Assembly (NCBI GenBank): GCA_030704615.1
Contig: CM060731.1
Span: 11,222,001 to 11,286,000, forward strand
From: Takakia lepidozioides
Lineage: Eukaryota; Streptophyta; Takakiopsida; Takakiales; Takakiaceae
Direction: 5' to 3'
Length of the DNA stretch: 64,000 nt
Shown here: positions 1-10,091 of the stretch, piece after piece
How the letters are laid out: the number at the start of each line of letters is the position of its first letter
Numbering within the stretch: position 1 is the first letter of the stretch
Translations under genes and position numbers: made by a program
Notes under the pieces: model-generated
Seen by the model: the letters and a program-made list of their open reading frames with translations, nothing else
The model's database searches: none
Told to the model about the DNA's origin: nothing

Positions 1-136
1 CAGTAGACCTTCGTTGGAACTCTTGCAAGCTCCGCAACTTCTCTGTTCTTATCCCTTGGTAGTTTCTCCTCAACTCCTCGAAGAACTCCACAACTGGGTT
101 AAAGGCAAGCACGGGTGCTAGTGCTAAAACAAGAGC

Positions 137-530
137 TTAAGTGGATTTCCCAGCTCCTGTACCACTTGTCCCACTACTAGTGCTTGCAGTTGGGGATGTT
201 GGTGTAGCTGTTGTCGCCACTGCCCTTGTGTCTCTAGTGATGGAGACATAGTTAGGTGACCAATACTCTCGCCACTCCTTAATCTTCATTGCATCTCCCC
301 GCCTAAATTCATGGTAATCATCCATGGGCGGCCCCTCACGGTGCTGGAATAGCCCCTTCTACGCCATAAAGGGCGTAAACAGTTGTGGATTGCGCATTTG
401 CTGCAAATCATACCAACTGTCAAACTCCTGTATGAAGTCATCAAGTTTGATGGTGCCCACAGCTCCAGAGTACCTACATGGCCCCTTGGTAGCTCCATAC
501 ATCTCCTCCATTGTGTCCAACCACCCCGAG
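137..530 (-). pseudogene. gag-like retrotransposon fragment
   Basis: On the minus strand two open stretches in neighbouring frames (about 562-359 and 325-137) read as one diverged protein segment with a run of aromatic and charged residues (FIQEFDSWYDLQQ, then MDDYHEFRRGDAMKIKEWREY) and a Ser/Thr/Gly-rich tail. This composition resembles the N-terminal part of plant Ty3-type gag proteins, but I cannot name the family. The fragment is frame-broken and stops where the plus-strand LINE homology begins near position 530, so the junction looks like an insertion or recombination point. The tail of the fragment runs toward the window edge. Confidence 0.35.
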
Positions 531-700
531 GCCTTCGTCATTGAAGCTATTCTCGGCATCAAGACTCAAACCTCCCTCGACGTATACGGCGCCACTTGTG
601 TTGACACATATTACCTATGTAAATGGGCGGGTTTCCCTGCTACTGATAACACCTGGCAGATCAAAGACGATCTCTTTGGGACCCATGATGATTGCGACCC
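526..700 (+). pseudogene. chromodomain-like segment of the LINE remnant
   Basis: In the frame of the open stretch 324-989 the translation contains EAFVIEAILG, then YYLCKWAGFPATDNTW. The block Y-L-C-K-W-x-G-(x)n-N-T-W is the central signature of chromodomains, which bind methylated histone tails and help target some retroelements to chromatin. Only about 55 residues are readable. Chromodomains are common at the end of Ty3 integrases; here it precedes an RNase H rather than following an integrase, so it could also be a separate fragment next to the LINE. Confidence 0.55.
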
Positions 701-1850
701 TACTCACAACTGTAGCCTCCTTATCACCTTCTACAAAACAACTAACACCAATTACTTAGCGTACACCCACCAACATCATGTTTCTCAAACCCAACCAATC
801 GATGCCCGATACATCCGTACCCCCTTGAATGCTCCATATATTCATATACACATCTCTGAATGCAACCCCGACAAAGATATTACCCAAATCTTCCCCATTA
901 TATGCCCTAGGCGCCTGACATCCCATATCTACACACTTAACGGTCACTTCACCGGCTCTATATCTAATGTCAGACTCGCCTGGCTCTAGAATAGATATGA
1001 CGCCTCCTCCACTGACACCATCCTGTTACAACCCCCAAAACAAGACTTCGCCACTGAGGTCTGCTGGCTTGTTGACCGATACTTACGCGATACCCCCACG
1101 AAAAAAACCCCACACCCCTGATAAACTAGCTCAAGCATATACCCATAGCACTATACCCTCCGACATCCTCAAATTCCTCGTCTCTACATTCCAGCTTACC
1201 CACTCATACTACTCCAGCCCACCTATATGCCCCCTGGAGCTTCTTCTTACGCCAGCCCGCATCCTCGAGACTGTGTATTTGGAGCCTTGGGCCCCGCTAC
1301 CCAACACTCTTGGTCCGGCGGTGGCCTTGCACACCCACCTCCCAGGCCCTCACACATGAGGCTCTCCTATGGGAGCGCCTCGCTACCCACTCCTCCCCCT
1401 CCGCCTACACTATTCTCATTCTTACTCATCAAAGCTCACCTGATCACCAACATCCCCTTCTACAACTTCATCCAGAAGTAATACTGTTAGCCACTATTGA
1501 ACCCAACCATCTTCGCTACACACACAACCTACCATTCCCAAAATACCTCCGCCACAAAGAAACTATCTGACCCTAATTCTGCTTGTTTAGGCTACCTCAT
1601 GACCCCCCATACCCTCCGACTTCCCCGCTCATCTCAATCGTCTACTTTCCGATACCCATAACATGTTACTCACGCCATATGTACTCATCTCCACCCACAT
1701 GCAACCCCACCGCTAGGCTACCCACTAAGCTAAAAGCATGGACCTTAGCACCCCCCCCGCCCCAGCCCCACTCATACTATCTCCCACAACGCCCCCCCCC
1801 AGGTTCACCTTGGGCCCACTTCCCCAAAATACCCCCCCCCCCCCCTCCAC

Positions 1851-2360
1851 TCATACTACACAGACGGCTCCCAATTTGGCTCCTGCGCCGAATACGGCGT
1901 CTACCATGCTGCTACTAACAAAGGTACTGCACATCGTCTCCCAGGCCCCACGACCATACTCGGCGCCGAACTTATGGCCATTTTTGAAGCTCTGTCACAA
2001 CTGGCCTCGTTCCCACCCCCATACTACATCTTCACAGATAGCCTAAATTCTCTCTTTATACTTCACAACCACTTGGCTTGTCCCTCCTCCCACCTCCACC
2101 ATCTTGACCGAAACCTTGTCACCGCCATTATTAACCTAGCCATTTCCATCAATAAACCCCTTCATTTTCTCAAAGTTCATTCACACACAGGTATCCATGG
2201 CAACGAGGAGGCTGACCTCCTCGCCCAACTGGGTGTCTCCCAACCTACAGTTGAACCCTTGGATGACCCAATACACATCGTTCATACTCACCCCTTTTGG
2301 CTTATACACCCAGTGATCCCCCAATGTCCAGGCCAATCCGAAATCTTCTTACTACCCTGA
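1851..2360 (+). pseudogene. RNase H domain of the LINE remnant
   Basis: One open frame from 1851 to 2360 reads YYTDGSQFGS (first catalytic Asp), GAELMAIFEAL (catalytic Glu), YIFTDSLNSL (second Asp) and HSHTGIHGNEEAD (His and last Asp). All four acidic positions of a type I RNase H are present in the right order and spacing over about 130 residues. The frame opens out of a proline-rich linker containing long C runs (1790-1850) and is lost after 2360. Confidence 0.8.
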
Positions 2361-2580
2361 CCAAAGAAGCCAATAAACAGGCCTCTACCTCCCTCAGCCA
2401 CACCAAACTGCATATCCAAAAGTGGACCCTCTCCGATGTACTCCACCACAAACTCTCCAACCACTTCTGGTACACCAAAACTTCTTCAGACGCTCAAATA
2501 CGACAGACCCTTAAATTCCGTTACGCCCAGTACATGGGCCACCAACGCAAACACACCTTCTGGCCAGCCATATACCCCTC

Positions 2581-3255
2581 ACTAACTGCCCTCTGTGCTC
2601 CCACATCCACGCCACACGTGATACCTGGCTCCACCTTCTTAACCAATGTCCACACCCAATCATTCATGGACTTCATATTGCATTACACAATCACGCTGTA
2701 TGGCACATCCACAAACTCCTACAACGACGTAATGAAACCAGATGGTTTTCACTCATCAATGCGGGCACCTACCAAGGTCGGCCCCCAGACGACACGGTAC
2801 CTACGTGGCTACTCCCATGTATATGCCGCCCCCACACATCATGTACATGCCCTTCCCGCCTCTATCGGCCAGATATCCTCATCCAGGGGCTCCCCATCAA
2901 CGTCCCACCGCCCTCTGCCCCGTCCCCTGCCATTACCATACACTTATTAGAATTCACAGTTTGCAATGACCGCTTCCCCAGCTCCTCCATCCTCGAAAAA
3001 TGCCAAAAATATGCACCACTCATTCTTGCTATCCGTCGGATGGGATGGGCCACAGGCCCCCTCATTGTCATCACTGCCGGCACCAGAGGGGGCATCCACA
3101 AGGCCACTGTCTCGGAACTTAAAAATAACTTTAATCTTCCTATCATCTCCATCCATAAATGCTTCAAAGCCATACACCTCACGACCCTCAGTTCTCTCAC
3201 TGCTATCATCACCAACAAACGACAACTTGAATCAAACCCTGCTCTTGTCTCCTAG
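2581..3255 (+). pseudogene. CCHC finger and restriction-like endonuclease region of the LINE remnant
   Basis: Reading in the frame of 3040-3255 but extended upstream, position 2587 onward gives NCPLCSHIHATRDTWLHLL and then NQCPHP, a CX2C...H...C finger of the kind that precedes the endonuclease in RLE-type LINEs. Further on, CTCPSRLYRPDILIQ supplies a Pro-Asp pair, followed after about 20 residues by LLEFTVCND and then a Lys-Tyr pair in CQKYAPL, matching the PD...D...K layout of restriction-like endonucleases. The segment ends GTRGGIHKATVSEL... with a stop at 3253-3255. Its intactness (about 220 codons without a stop) is notable in an otherwise broken element. Confidence 0.65.
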
Positions 3256-3765
3256 ATACATATATTTGGATACCCGGCGGGTACCCATGGGGTGCCCCCC
3301 TGGGGCCCCCCTTGGGTACCACATGATACCGTCTCTACTACCACCCCCCCAGACTGGCTACTTGGTGTCCCTTGGACACCGGTTATTCTTACATAGGGCC
3401 CACCCCTAAAAGGGGGCAGTAGCCGTAAGGCGAAGTGGCTCTTAGTTACGTCGGCCTCGGTCGGAGTCTTCTCTCTCTCTCTCTCTCTCTCCCACAACAA
3501 TGACACGGAAATGACTTGCACCCTCGGCGAGAATCCTCCTGACTCCGAGTCTGAACCTTCCTCAGAAGACACTGAAGGTGAAGGTGGCCTAAACCGCACA
3601 CCTCGTCTTGTGTACCCACTAGTATCGCTGGTGCTCATACCGACACTCCCCTCAGCAACTGGTGGCACCTCTGTGATGAAAACTCACAACCCAACCGGTT
3701 GTCAACCTGTCTCTAATCCCCACTTTCCACAATGTAACCGGGTAGAAAACCTGTTGCGGCTAGTG
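3256..3765. other. non-coding stretch with CT microsatellite
   Basis: This stretch lies between the LINE stop and the LTR element. It contains GC-rich inverted motifs around 3278-3320 (repeated GGTACC cores) and a CT dinucleotide run at about 3471-3491. The short reading frame 3511-3795 has an acidic, Ser-rich start but no recognisable domain. It is probably the 3' untranslated part of the LINE plus host DNA. Confidence 0.4.
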
Positions 3766-3770
3766 GTTCA
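3766..3770. repeat. 5-bp target-site duplication, left copy
   Basis: GTTCA sits directly before the TG that opens the 5' LTR. The same five bases follow the CA that closes the 3' LTR at 24599-24603. Five bp is the usual duplication for plant Ty3-type elements. Confidence 0.9.
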
Positions 3771-4789
3771 TGTTAGAGGACTGTCGGGGACTTAGACACT
3801 TATACGGGATCTGTAGGGTACCCTTAATTTTTGTACAGACTGAGACCAACAGGAGCCTTAGGGGTGACAGCAGCGCACTGTAGAAGGGGGTTATACAGCC
3901 GTCACAGTCGTCACAGCCGACACAGCCAACACAGTCGTCACAGTCGTCACAGCCAACACAGCCAACACAGCCCGTCACAGTCGTCACAGCCGACACAACC
4001 AACACAGCCCGTCACAGTCGTCACAGCAGACACAGCCGACACAGCCGACACAGCCCGGCACAGCCACACAGCCAGTCACAGCCCGACACAGCCAAACACA
4101 GTCGCACAGCCAGTCACAGCCCGTCACAGTTTCACACAGCCAGTCACAGCTTGACACAGCTGTCACGATCATAGGGAACGAAGAGTAGGACAGGGAACGA
4201 CTGTGGGGAACAACACCTGCGAAGGGAACATGTTAGTTCACAGACGACGGTTAGTGAGGGAAACGGTTAGAACCGCGGATAGGAAGATAAAGGGAGAAAC
4301 GGGGAATTGAGGGACATCATTCGGAGGAGGACTTCTTGGTGATAGAGGAGAGGGGATCGGGCAGAGATGAAGAACGGAAGTGAAGATAGAGAGATGATGA
4401 GTAGATGCTTGATATATGCAAGGCTGTAATGATATTGTAGAGCAGATTAGAGACACAATGGCTTCGGCCTGATACCTGATAAATCATAATCGGATACTTT
4501 TACGATACAATCACACTGTGTAGAGAGATCTGAGTGAAGCTGTGGAATGAATGGATGAGTTGATGGAATCCAATAGATTGATAAAGCAAACTGATACTTA
4601 ATTATCAATGGTAAGATAGTTAACATGAATACCAAAAGGGAAACAAATAGGAAACACCCCCATGATACACTAGCTGTAGGTCATGACTGATTGTTCTGCG
4701 CGGGCTGAGTACTTAGAGATTTCCAACTCTTCATCTTGGAGTTTCCGCCTCGAATAGCGAAGGGATGGGTGAGTAAAAGCCGCGCGACA
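3771..4789 (+). repeat. 5' LTR (1019 bp)
   Basis: Begins TGTTAGAGGACTG and ends GCGCGACA. It is nearly identical to 23579-24598. Differences I can see outside the repeat block are few (for example GTACAG versus GCACAG near the start, AACCGCGG versus AACCGTGG, and two one-base indels). A block of short CACAG-containing repeats (about 3893-4165) lies in its first half. The LTR should carry the promoter and polyadenylation signals; I could not place a convincing TATA box. Confidence 0.95.
3893..4165 (+). repeat. CACAGCC-type tandem repeats inside the 5' LTR
   Basis: Short units built on GTCACAGTC, GACACAGCC and AACACAGCC are repeated about 25 times with shuffled order. The matching block in the 3' LTR (about 23704-23965) differs in unit order and number, as expected for slippage. 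A related CACAGCC motif forms a longer-unit array after the integrase (11540-11865). Confidence 0.85.
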
Positions 4790-5377
4790 TTTGGCGACCA
4801 TACTGGGGACCTGGGACATGAACAACCAGATGTGACAGGCATCTGGTGGGATCATGGTGGTTGGACCATTAAAGAATTTGAAGTGAATCAAATTCCCTGT
4901 GGAACGAAGGAAGAAAGATTGTCCAAACAATTCTTTCAAAGGTTCTTGGAATTGCCAGACGGTTGTAAAGAAAATATTCTTAAACGAGTGCATGATGCTG
5001 ATCCAGAATGGGGTCTGGAGAAAGGAGTGATAAAGATTTATCAGGTAGCCTGTAGAGGAAGAGCACGTTGGTTACCAACATTGGTTTATGTGATAGCATT
5101 GCTATCCATTAAACGAGTAGAGTTTGAAGGCTGGGAAGAAAGAAAGGTGAATGTTTATACTCATATGCATGAAGAGCTTGTACTGGTAAAGAATTGGATT
5201 CCAAAGGATATTTTGTGGATCAAACTCACACCAAGAACAGCTTTTCAGACTTGTTTGCCATATGGTTATATGGTAACGGAGACTTCAAGTATAGCCAAGG
5301 GTGCATTGAAGCTTGAAAGAAACCCAGGCATATACGAGAGATATTACAGAAGAGAGTTTTGGTTATTGCCACATTAA
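4736..5377 (+). CDS. leader ORF upstream of gag, unknown function
   Basis: An open frame of 213 codons begins inside the end of the LTR (a TTG, no in-frame ATG until late) and runs to a stop at 5375-5377, 21 bases before the gag start. The protein is basic and rich in Trp, Glu and Lys (for example VTGIWWDHGGWTIKEFEVNQ). It has no zinc finger or catalytic motif I recognise. Ogre-type relatives are known for an extra ORF of unknown function in just this place; homology to it was not tested. If transcription starts in the LTR, translation could begin at a non-AUG codon, or the true start has been lost. Confidence 0.55.
   Translation: MEFPPRIAKGWVSKSRATFGDHTGDLGHEQPDVTGIWWDHGGWTIKEFEVNQIPCGTKEERLSKQFFQRFLELPDGCKENILKRVHDADPEWGLEKGVIKIYQVACRGRARWLPTLVYVIALLSIKRVEFEGWEERKVNVYTHMHEELVLVKNWIPKDILWIKLTPRTAFQTCLPYGYMVTETSSIAKGALKLERNPGIYERYYRREFWLLPH
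4792..4809 (+). other. primer-binding site
   Basis: Immediately after the 5' LTR (two bases downstream) the sequence reads TGGCGACCATACTGGGGA. It starts with TGG, complementary to the CCA tail of a tRNA, and TGGCGAC...GGGGA resembles the tRNA-Arg primer sites described in Ogre-type plant elements. It is not a perfect match to any tRNA I can recall, so the exact tRNA is inferred. Confidence 0.7.
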
Positions 5378-5398
5378 AAGAAATGAAAGACATGGGAC

Positions 5399-6867
5399 AT
5401 GAGTGATGAAAGAGAAGCTAGACGACAGAGATATTCAGCAAAAAGAGAAAGCTATCTGAAAGCTAATTATCCATATCTTTGGGAGAGAGGAATAGACATA
5501 GGGGAATCATCTGGACCTCTCACACCATTAAGATCAAAGAGTGCATCACCTATACCGGAAGAACTAGAGTTGGATGCCACTCCTTCTGTTTCTTTGCAAG
5601 AAAGATTAAGGGAATTGGTACAGGAAGAAGATCAATCACGAGGTGAAAGATCTGAGGTACATCCTTGGATAAAAGATTTGACAGAAATCTTTGATAAGAG
5701 TTGGCATGGAACACCAAAAGCAGGAACTCCAGTTTCTGAAGCAGAAGGTGAAGAAGGAGAAGAGGATGTGGCAGAGCCAACGGAGAGTTCAGACTCTCCA
5801 ACACCATTACAGTTGAGTTACATGAGTGAAGAAGAAACCCAAGGGCAGAACTTGGAGGATGAAAACAGAGAGAAGAAATTGGAAGAGGAAGAATATGAAG
5901 AAGTAGACCCAACAGCTGAGGTTGAGACTACAACCAGGACATCCCAACCCGTTGGACCTGGATCAAGTGGAGCACTTGGATCACAGGCCAACGAAGGTGT
6001 CGGCTCAGGGGGATCAGGCGGGCTGCCTGGATCTGGCTCTGGGGGGACAGGGAGTGTGGGAAGTAGTGCAACTGAAGCTGGGAATACTGTGAATATCGTG
6101 GGGCCAGAAGCAAGGAGTGCTCAAGGGCCACCACTTGGTGGAAGATCCACCACAAAAACAACAGGTCCAGAAGGACCAGCACCAGCAAGGGTGCCAGCAC
6201 CTGTCAGTGGGCAGAAGGTAGGGCCACAGATGGCGTTACAACCAACACGGGCAAAACCACCCTTTCCAATATATTCAGGAAAAGGGGATCCCGATGTACA
6301 CATTAGCCAATTTGAGCACATGTGTATAGTGAACAATGAGAATGGCGATGATGCCAAGATGAGATGTTTCCTTGTTCACTTATCAAGAAAGCAAGTGAAT
6401 GGTATGCAAGATTCCCTGATAATCATTTCCTAACCTGGAATGGCTTGAATACAGCATTTCGAAATAGGTTCAGGACAAGTAAAACTGAGGATGAAGTGTA
6501 TGGAAGTTTACAACAGCTGAAGCAGAAGAAGCATGAAACTGTTGAAGAGTATATGGAGAAGATGGAATTGATGATGAAAAAGCTGGCTGCAGTACCAGCG
6601 CCCGGGTTACAGAAGACTTGGTTTGTGAGTGGACTAAGACCAGAGTTGCAAAAGAAAGTGGATATGTTACCCCATAATACAGTGGAGGAGGCATTTGAAA
6701 CTGCGAACAGAATTGAGCAATTGGGAATGCTCAGGAGAGAGAAAAAAGAAGATGAGGACTCTGAGGATGAGTCAGATGAAGAAGAAGAGCAAGAACTAAA
6801 AAGAAAGAGTAAGAGAAAGGAGAAGTTGAAGAGGGATAACTATGAAAAAAATTGGAAGAAATCTTGA
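5399..6867 (+). pseudogene. gag: gag polyprotein, frame-broken
   Basis: Gag forms the virus-like particle core. The first frame (5399-6433) starts at an ATG, has an acidic Ser/Pro/Glu-rich N terminus, a Gly/Ser-rich linker (about residues 200-240) and then enters the capsid-like domain at PFPIYSGKGDPDVHISQFEH. Homology then jumps one base back into a second frame (6364-6867): KASEWYARFPDNHFLTWNGL, then FVSGLRPELQKKVDMLP, the typical retrotransposon gag core. It ends in a Lys/Glu-rich tail. The break near 6380-6395 is a net loss of one base. The zinc knuckles belonging to gag lie in yet another frame (see next entry). Confidence 0.85.
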
Positions 6868-9800
6868 AGAAGTATGCCACAGAGGCTGCAACACATTGGA
6901 GGAAGGGTGTATGGTGTGCAAAGTGCCAGAATGAAGGCCATACCACCACAGAATGCCACATGAAGGAGAAACACTGTACTATCTGTAAAATGGATAACCA
7001 TTCTACTGAGAATTGTTACTACAACAGAAGGACAGCTGCAAGAGAACCTAGGCAAGTAAGGGTGCATCAGGTGCAGCCCCAGCCAAGAAGAAACAATGAT
7101 CAGGACCACTATGGTAGGTCTGGTGGTTATAACAATGGCATGGAAGGGAGAGGTAATTCAAGAGGGAATTACCAAGGAAATTCCAGAGGCAACTATCAGG
7201 GTAATCCAAGGGGGAATTACCAGCCCGGGAATCAGGATTATAGAAATAATCCAAGAACAGACCAAGGGCGAGGACCCAATGGTGAAGAGCTATGTTACTA
7301 TTGTAATCAGCCAGGACATCGCAAGGCAGCCTGTTCATTCTGGATAAGACACCAGAATGAGATGAGAGCTCCTGTGAATGAGGGCCCAGTGGTGGCAGCT
7401 CACATGGTTAGGCCATGTGTTGTACCAGAAGTAAGTACAATGATAGTAACAAGAAGTAAAGCCAAACTAATACCTCCAGTAGAAGAGGAAGAAGATGAGA
7501 CTGGAAGTGGCAATGATATGCCTGAAGATGAAGAGACTTGGAAAGATGAGAAGGAACTGCACAAGGAAGTGGCAGATACTATAAGGGAAATGCAAAAGAG
7601 TACTGATATTCCTGTGGCAGATTCCTCTGATTCGGATGGAGAAAAAGAAGGGAGTGAGGAAGAAAGGAAAAAAGAAGATGCAGACATGCAAAGTAATGAA
7701 GAGACTTTGGCTGAAGTAATATGTCAGACCAAAGCAGAAATTACCATTGGACAGCTATTAGCTGTGGCACCTTATTGTAGGCACAGGCTGTATCAAGCAA
7801 TCAATCGAATTGCCCAAGAGACAGGAAACACAGACCTGAACAGCAAGGTGACCAGTTATAATGTGAAGCCGGAAGGGCGAGAAACAGTCATGGACTTTGA
7901 TGATTCTATGCCAGTAATCCAATTGAGAATTGGAAGCACAGAACTAACTGATGTACTGATAGATGGTGGTTCTGGAGTAAATATCATGACAGACCAATTA
8001 AGGAAGAAGCTTGGTCTAAGTAACATGAAACCAGCCCCATTTACAGTAACAATGGCAGATCAAAGAAGTGTACAGCCATTGGGATTAATAAGAGGAGTTA
8101 AGATACAGATACAGAAAATGATCTTTATGATCACAGTAACTGTATTAAAAATGGATGAAGTCATGGAGGCTTACTCCTTATTATTGGGACGTCCGTGGCT
8201 GAAACAGGCCAGGGTATTCCATGACTGGAATTCTCAGTTACTAACCGTGCATAATGGGATACACGAGATACAAATTACCACAAAGAAATCTAGTAGATTA
8301 CCTGCTACAAGAAGACCTCGAGGAGTCAGAGAGTATGACTGGAGAGGAGGACTGGATGAGGAGCAGGAAGCTACCCTATTTGCTGCACACCCAGAGTGGG
8401 AGCAGGTTGCAGAGATGCGGCTGGAAAGCCTAAGTTGTTTGAGAGGTATCTGCTGTGGTGTAGTGACAGCAACACCAACTGAAGAGGAAACCAGCATTTA
8501 CCCATCACATTTCTATGAAGAAAGAGAAGGAGAAATAGAAATCCTAGAAGAACCAGCCACTGTGAGCTTACAGGATGAAGTGGTGACTGGTTGGACAATC
8601 ACAGCTGATGAGCAGGTGAGAGAAGTAAATGTGGGAACTAAAGAGGAACCGAGGATGGTGAAAGTAGGAGCTGATTTGGAGCCGGAATTCTTCGAAGAAG
8701 CTAAAAGCTTGTTCATCAAATACAGAGATGTATTTGCTTGGAGCTATGAGGATCTAAAAGGGATACCACCTGAAGTCTGTCAGCATAAGATTGAACTGGA
8801 ACCAGGGTCAGTACCAATCAAGCAGGCGAGGTATAGAATGAATCCCAACTACGCACAGAAGGTTGGAGAAGAGATAAAGAAGTTGGCTGAGGCTAAGTTT
8901 ATATACCCAATAGAGTATACAACTTGGTTGTCACCCATTGTTATAGTTCCCAAGAAGAATGGCAAACTAAGAGTATGTGTGAACTATAAGAAGCTGAATG
9001 CTTGTACGAAGAAAGATCCTTTCCCTTTGCCATTCACAGAAGCAGTATTAGACACTGTGGCAGGCCATGAGATGTACTCATTCATGGATGGCTTCAGTGG
9101 TTATAATCAAGTGCAAGTGGCAGAAGAAGACCAAGGGAAAACAGCTTTCATCACAGACTGGGGGGCTTATGCATACAAAGTCATGCCCTTTGGACTTTGT
9201 AATGCACCAGCGACCTTTCAGAGAGTGATAAGTGAATCTTTTCATGAGTATCTGGATGATTTCATGCAGGTATTCTTGGATGATTTCAGTGTGTACAGCT
9301 CTAAGAGTGAGCACTTGCATAAATTGGAGTTATGTTTGGCCAGATGCAGGATGAGAGGTCTGGGCCTGAATCCAGAGAAGTGTACTTTCTGTGTGAACTC
9401 AGGGGTGCTTCTGGGACACATTGTGTGTAAGAAGGGACTCCTTGTGGATCCCAGAAAGACAGAGTCCATTAAAGCCTCTCCACCACCAGTGAATGTTAAA
9501 AGTCTACGGAGATTCCTTGGGCAAACCAGTTATTACAGGAGATTTGTCAAAAGGTATGCACAAATAGCAGCACCATTGAGCAAACTACTGAAGAAAGATG
9601 CAGTGTTTGCCTGGACAGCTGAATGTCAACAGGCATTTGAGGAACTTACACTGTCAGTAACAACTACACCTGTGCTGATTAACCCTCACTGGCATGTAGT
9701 ATTCCATGTTCACTGCGATGCATCAGGAGAAGCGTTGGGAGCGGTGTTAGCCCAGAATGTTACAGGGAATATAGATTCACCTGTGTACTATGCTAGCCGG

Positions 9801-10091
9801 TTGATGAACAGTGCTGAGAGGAACTATAGCACAACGGAAAGAGAAGCATTGGCAATGATCTATGCAGTGAAGAAATTCAGGCATTACCTGTTGGGCAAGA
9901 AGTTTATGTTCTATGTGGATCACCAGGCTCTGATATACCTGGTAAACAAACCTCTGATAAGCGGAAGAATAGCAAGATGGTTGATAATCTTGCACGAGTT
10001 TGAGTTCGAGGTTGTTTACAAGCCTGGAGACTGCATCTTGTGGCGGATCATTTGTCACGATTGTCAACAGGAGAACCAGCCACAGGAATAG
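6852..10091 (+). CDS. pol: gag zinc knuckles, protease, reverse transcriptase and RNase H
   Basis: This 1079-codon frame opens with zinc knuckles (CAKCQNEGHTTTEC, CTICKMDNHSTENC, then CYYCNQPGHRKAAC at about residues 145-160), followed by an acidic spacer. The aspartic protease has LIDGGSGVNIM, with Asp-Gly-Gly in place of the usual Asp-Thr/Ser-Gly. The reverse transcriptase runs from about residue 640, with FMDGFSGYNQV, PFGLCNAPATFQRV and catalytic FLDDFSVY. RNase H follows with HCDASGEALGAVLAQ and STTEREALAMIYAVKKFRHYL. No ATG starts the frame; it is entered from the gag frame one base back at a run of seven A residues (6845-6851). It ends at 10091 after another one-base frame change near 10030, and the integrase continues in the next frame. 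RT active-site residues are intact. Confidence 0.93.
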   Translation: MEEILKKYATEAATHWRKGVWCAKCQNEGHTTTECHMKEKHCTICKMDNHSTENCYYNRRTAAREPRQVRVHQVQPQPRRNNDQDHYGRSGGYNNGMEGRGNSRGNYQGNSRGNYQGNPRGNYQPGNQDYRNNPRTDQGRGPNGEELCYYCNQPGHRKAACSFWIRHQNEMRAPVNEGPVVAAHMVRPCVVPEVSTMIVTRSKAKLIPPVEEEEDETGSGNDMPEDEETWKDEKELHKEVADTIREMQKSTDIPVADSSDSDGEKEGSEEERKKEDADMQSNEETLAEVICQTKAEITIGQLLAVAPYCRHRLYQAINRIAQETGNTDLNSKVTSYNVKPEGRETVMDFDDSMPVIQLRIGSTELTDVLIDGGSGVNIMTDQLRKKLGLSNMKPAPFTVTMADQRSVQPLGLIRGVKIQIQKMIFMITVTVLKMDEVMEAYSLLLGRPWLKQARVFHDWNSQLLTVHNGIHEIQITTKKSSRLPATRRPRGVREYDWRGGLDEEQEATLFAAHPEWEQVAEMRLESLSCLRGICCGVVTATPTEEETSIYPSHFYEEREGEIEILEEPATVSLQDEVVTGWTITADEQVREVNVGTKEEPRMVKVGADLEPEFFEEAKSLFIKYRDVFAWSYEDLKGIPPEVCQHKIELEPGSVPIKQARYRMNPNYAQKVGEEIKKLAEAKFIYPIEYTTWLSPIVIVPKKNGKLRVCVNYKKLNACTKKDPFPLPFTEAVLDTVAGHEMYSFMDGFSGYNQVQVAEEDQGKTAFITDWGAYAYKVMPFGLCNAPATFQRVISESFHEYLDDFMQVFLDDFSVYSSKSEHLHKLELCLARCRMRGLGLNPEKCTFCVNSGVLLGHIVCKKGLLVDPRKTESIKASPPPVNVKSLRRFLGQTSYYRRFVKRYAQIAAPLSKLLKKDAVFAWTAECQQAFEELTLSVTTTPVLINPHWHVVFHVHCDASGEALGAVLAQNVTGNIDSPVYYASRLMNSAERNYSTTEREALAMIYAVKKFRHYLLGKKFMFYVDHQALIYLVNKPLISGRIARWLIILHEFEFEVVYKPGDCILWRIICHDCQQENQPQE

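Larger units (their letters stand above)
526..3255 (+). mobile_element. 5'-truncated non-LTR retrotransposon with chromodomain, RNase H, CCHC and RLE-type endonuclease
   Basis: A degenerate coding stretch reads in order: chromodomain-like segment (about 526-700), low-similarity linker rich in Pro/His/Thr (1000-1850), type I RNase H (1851-2240), a CCHC-like finger (2581-2680) and an endonuclease-like C terminus (2866-3255). No reverse transcriptase domain is recognisable, so the 5' part is missing or too decayed. At least two frame changes (near 2300-2350 and near 2570) and several stops show that it is dead. RNase H followed by a CX2C...H...C finger and a PD...D...K endonuclease resembles RLE-bearing LINEs; the exact clade is not determined. 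It ends about 0.5 kb before the LTR element that begins at 3771. Confidence 0.7.

Noticed and set aside
3760-4172. Minus-strand open frames rich in Cys and Gly within the LTR (and again at 11499-11774 and 23511-23804)
   Set aside because: They are translations of the CACAG repeat arrays, open in several frames by composition only.
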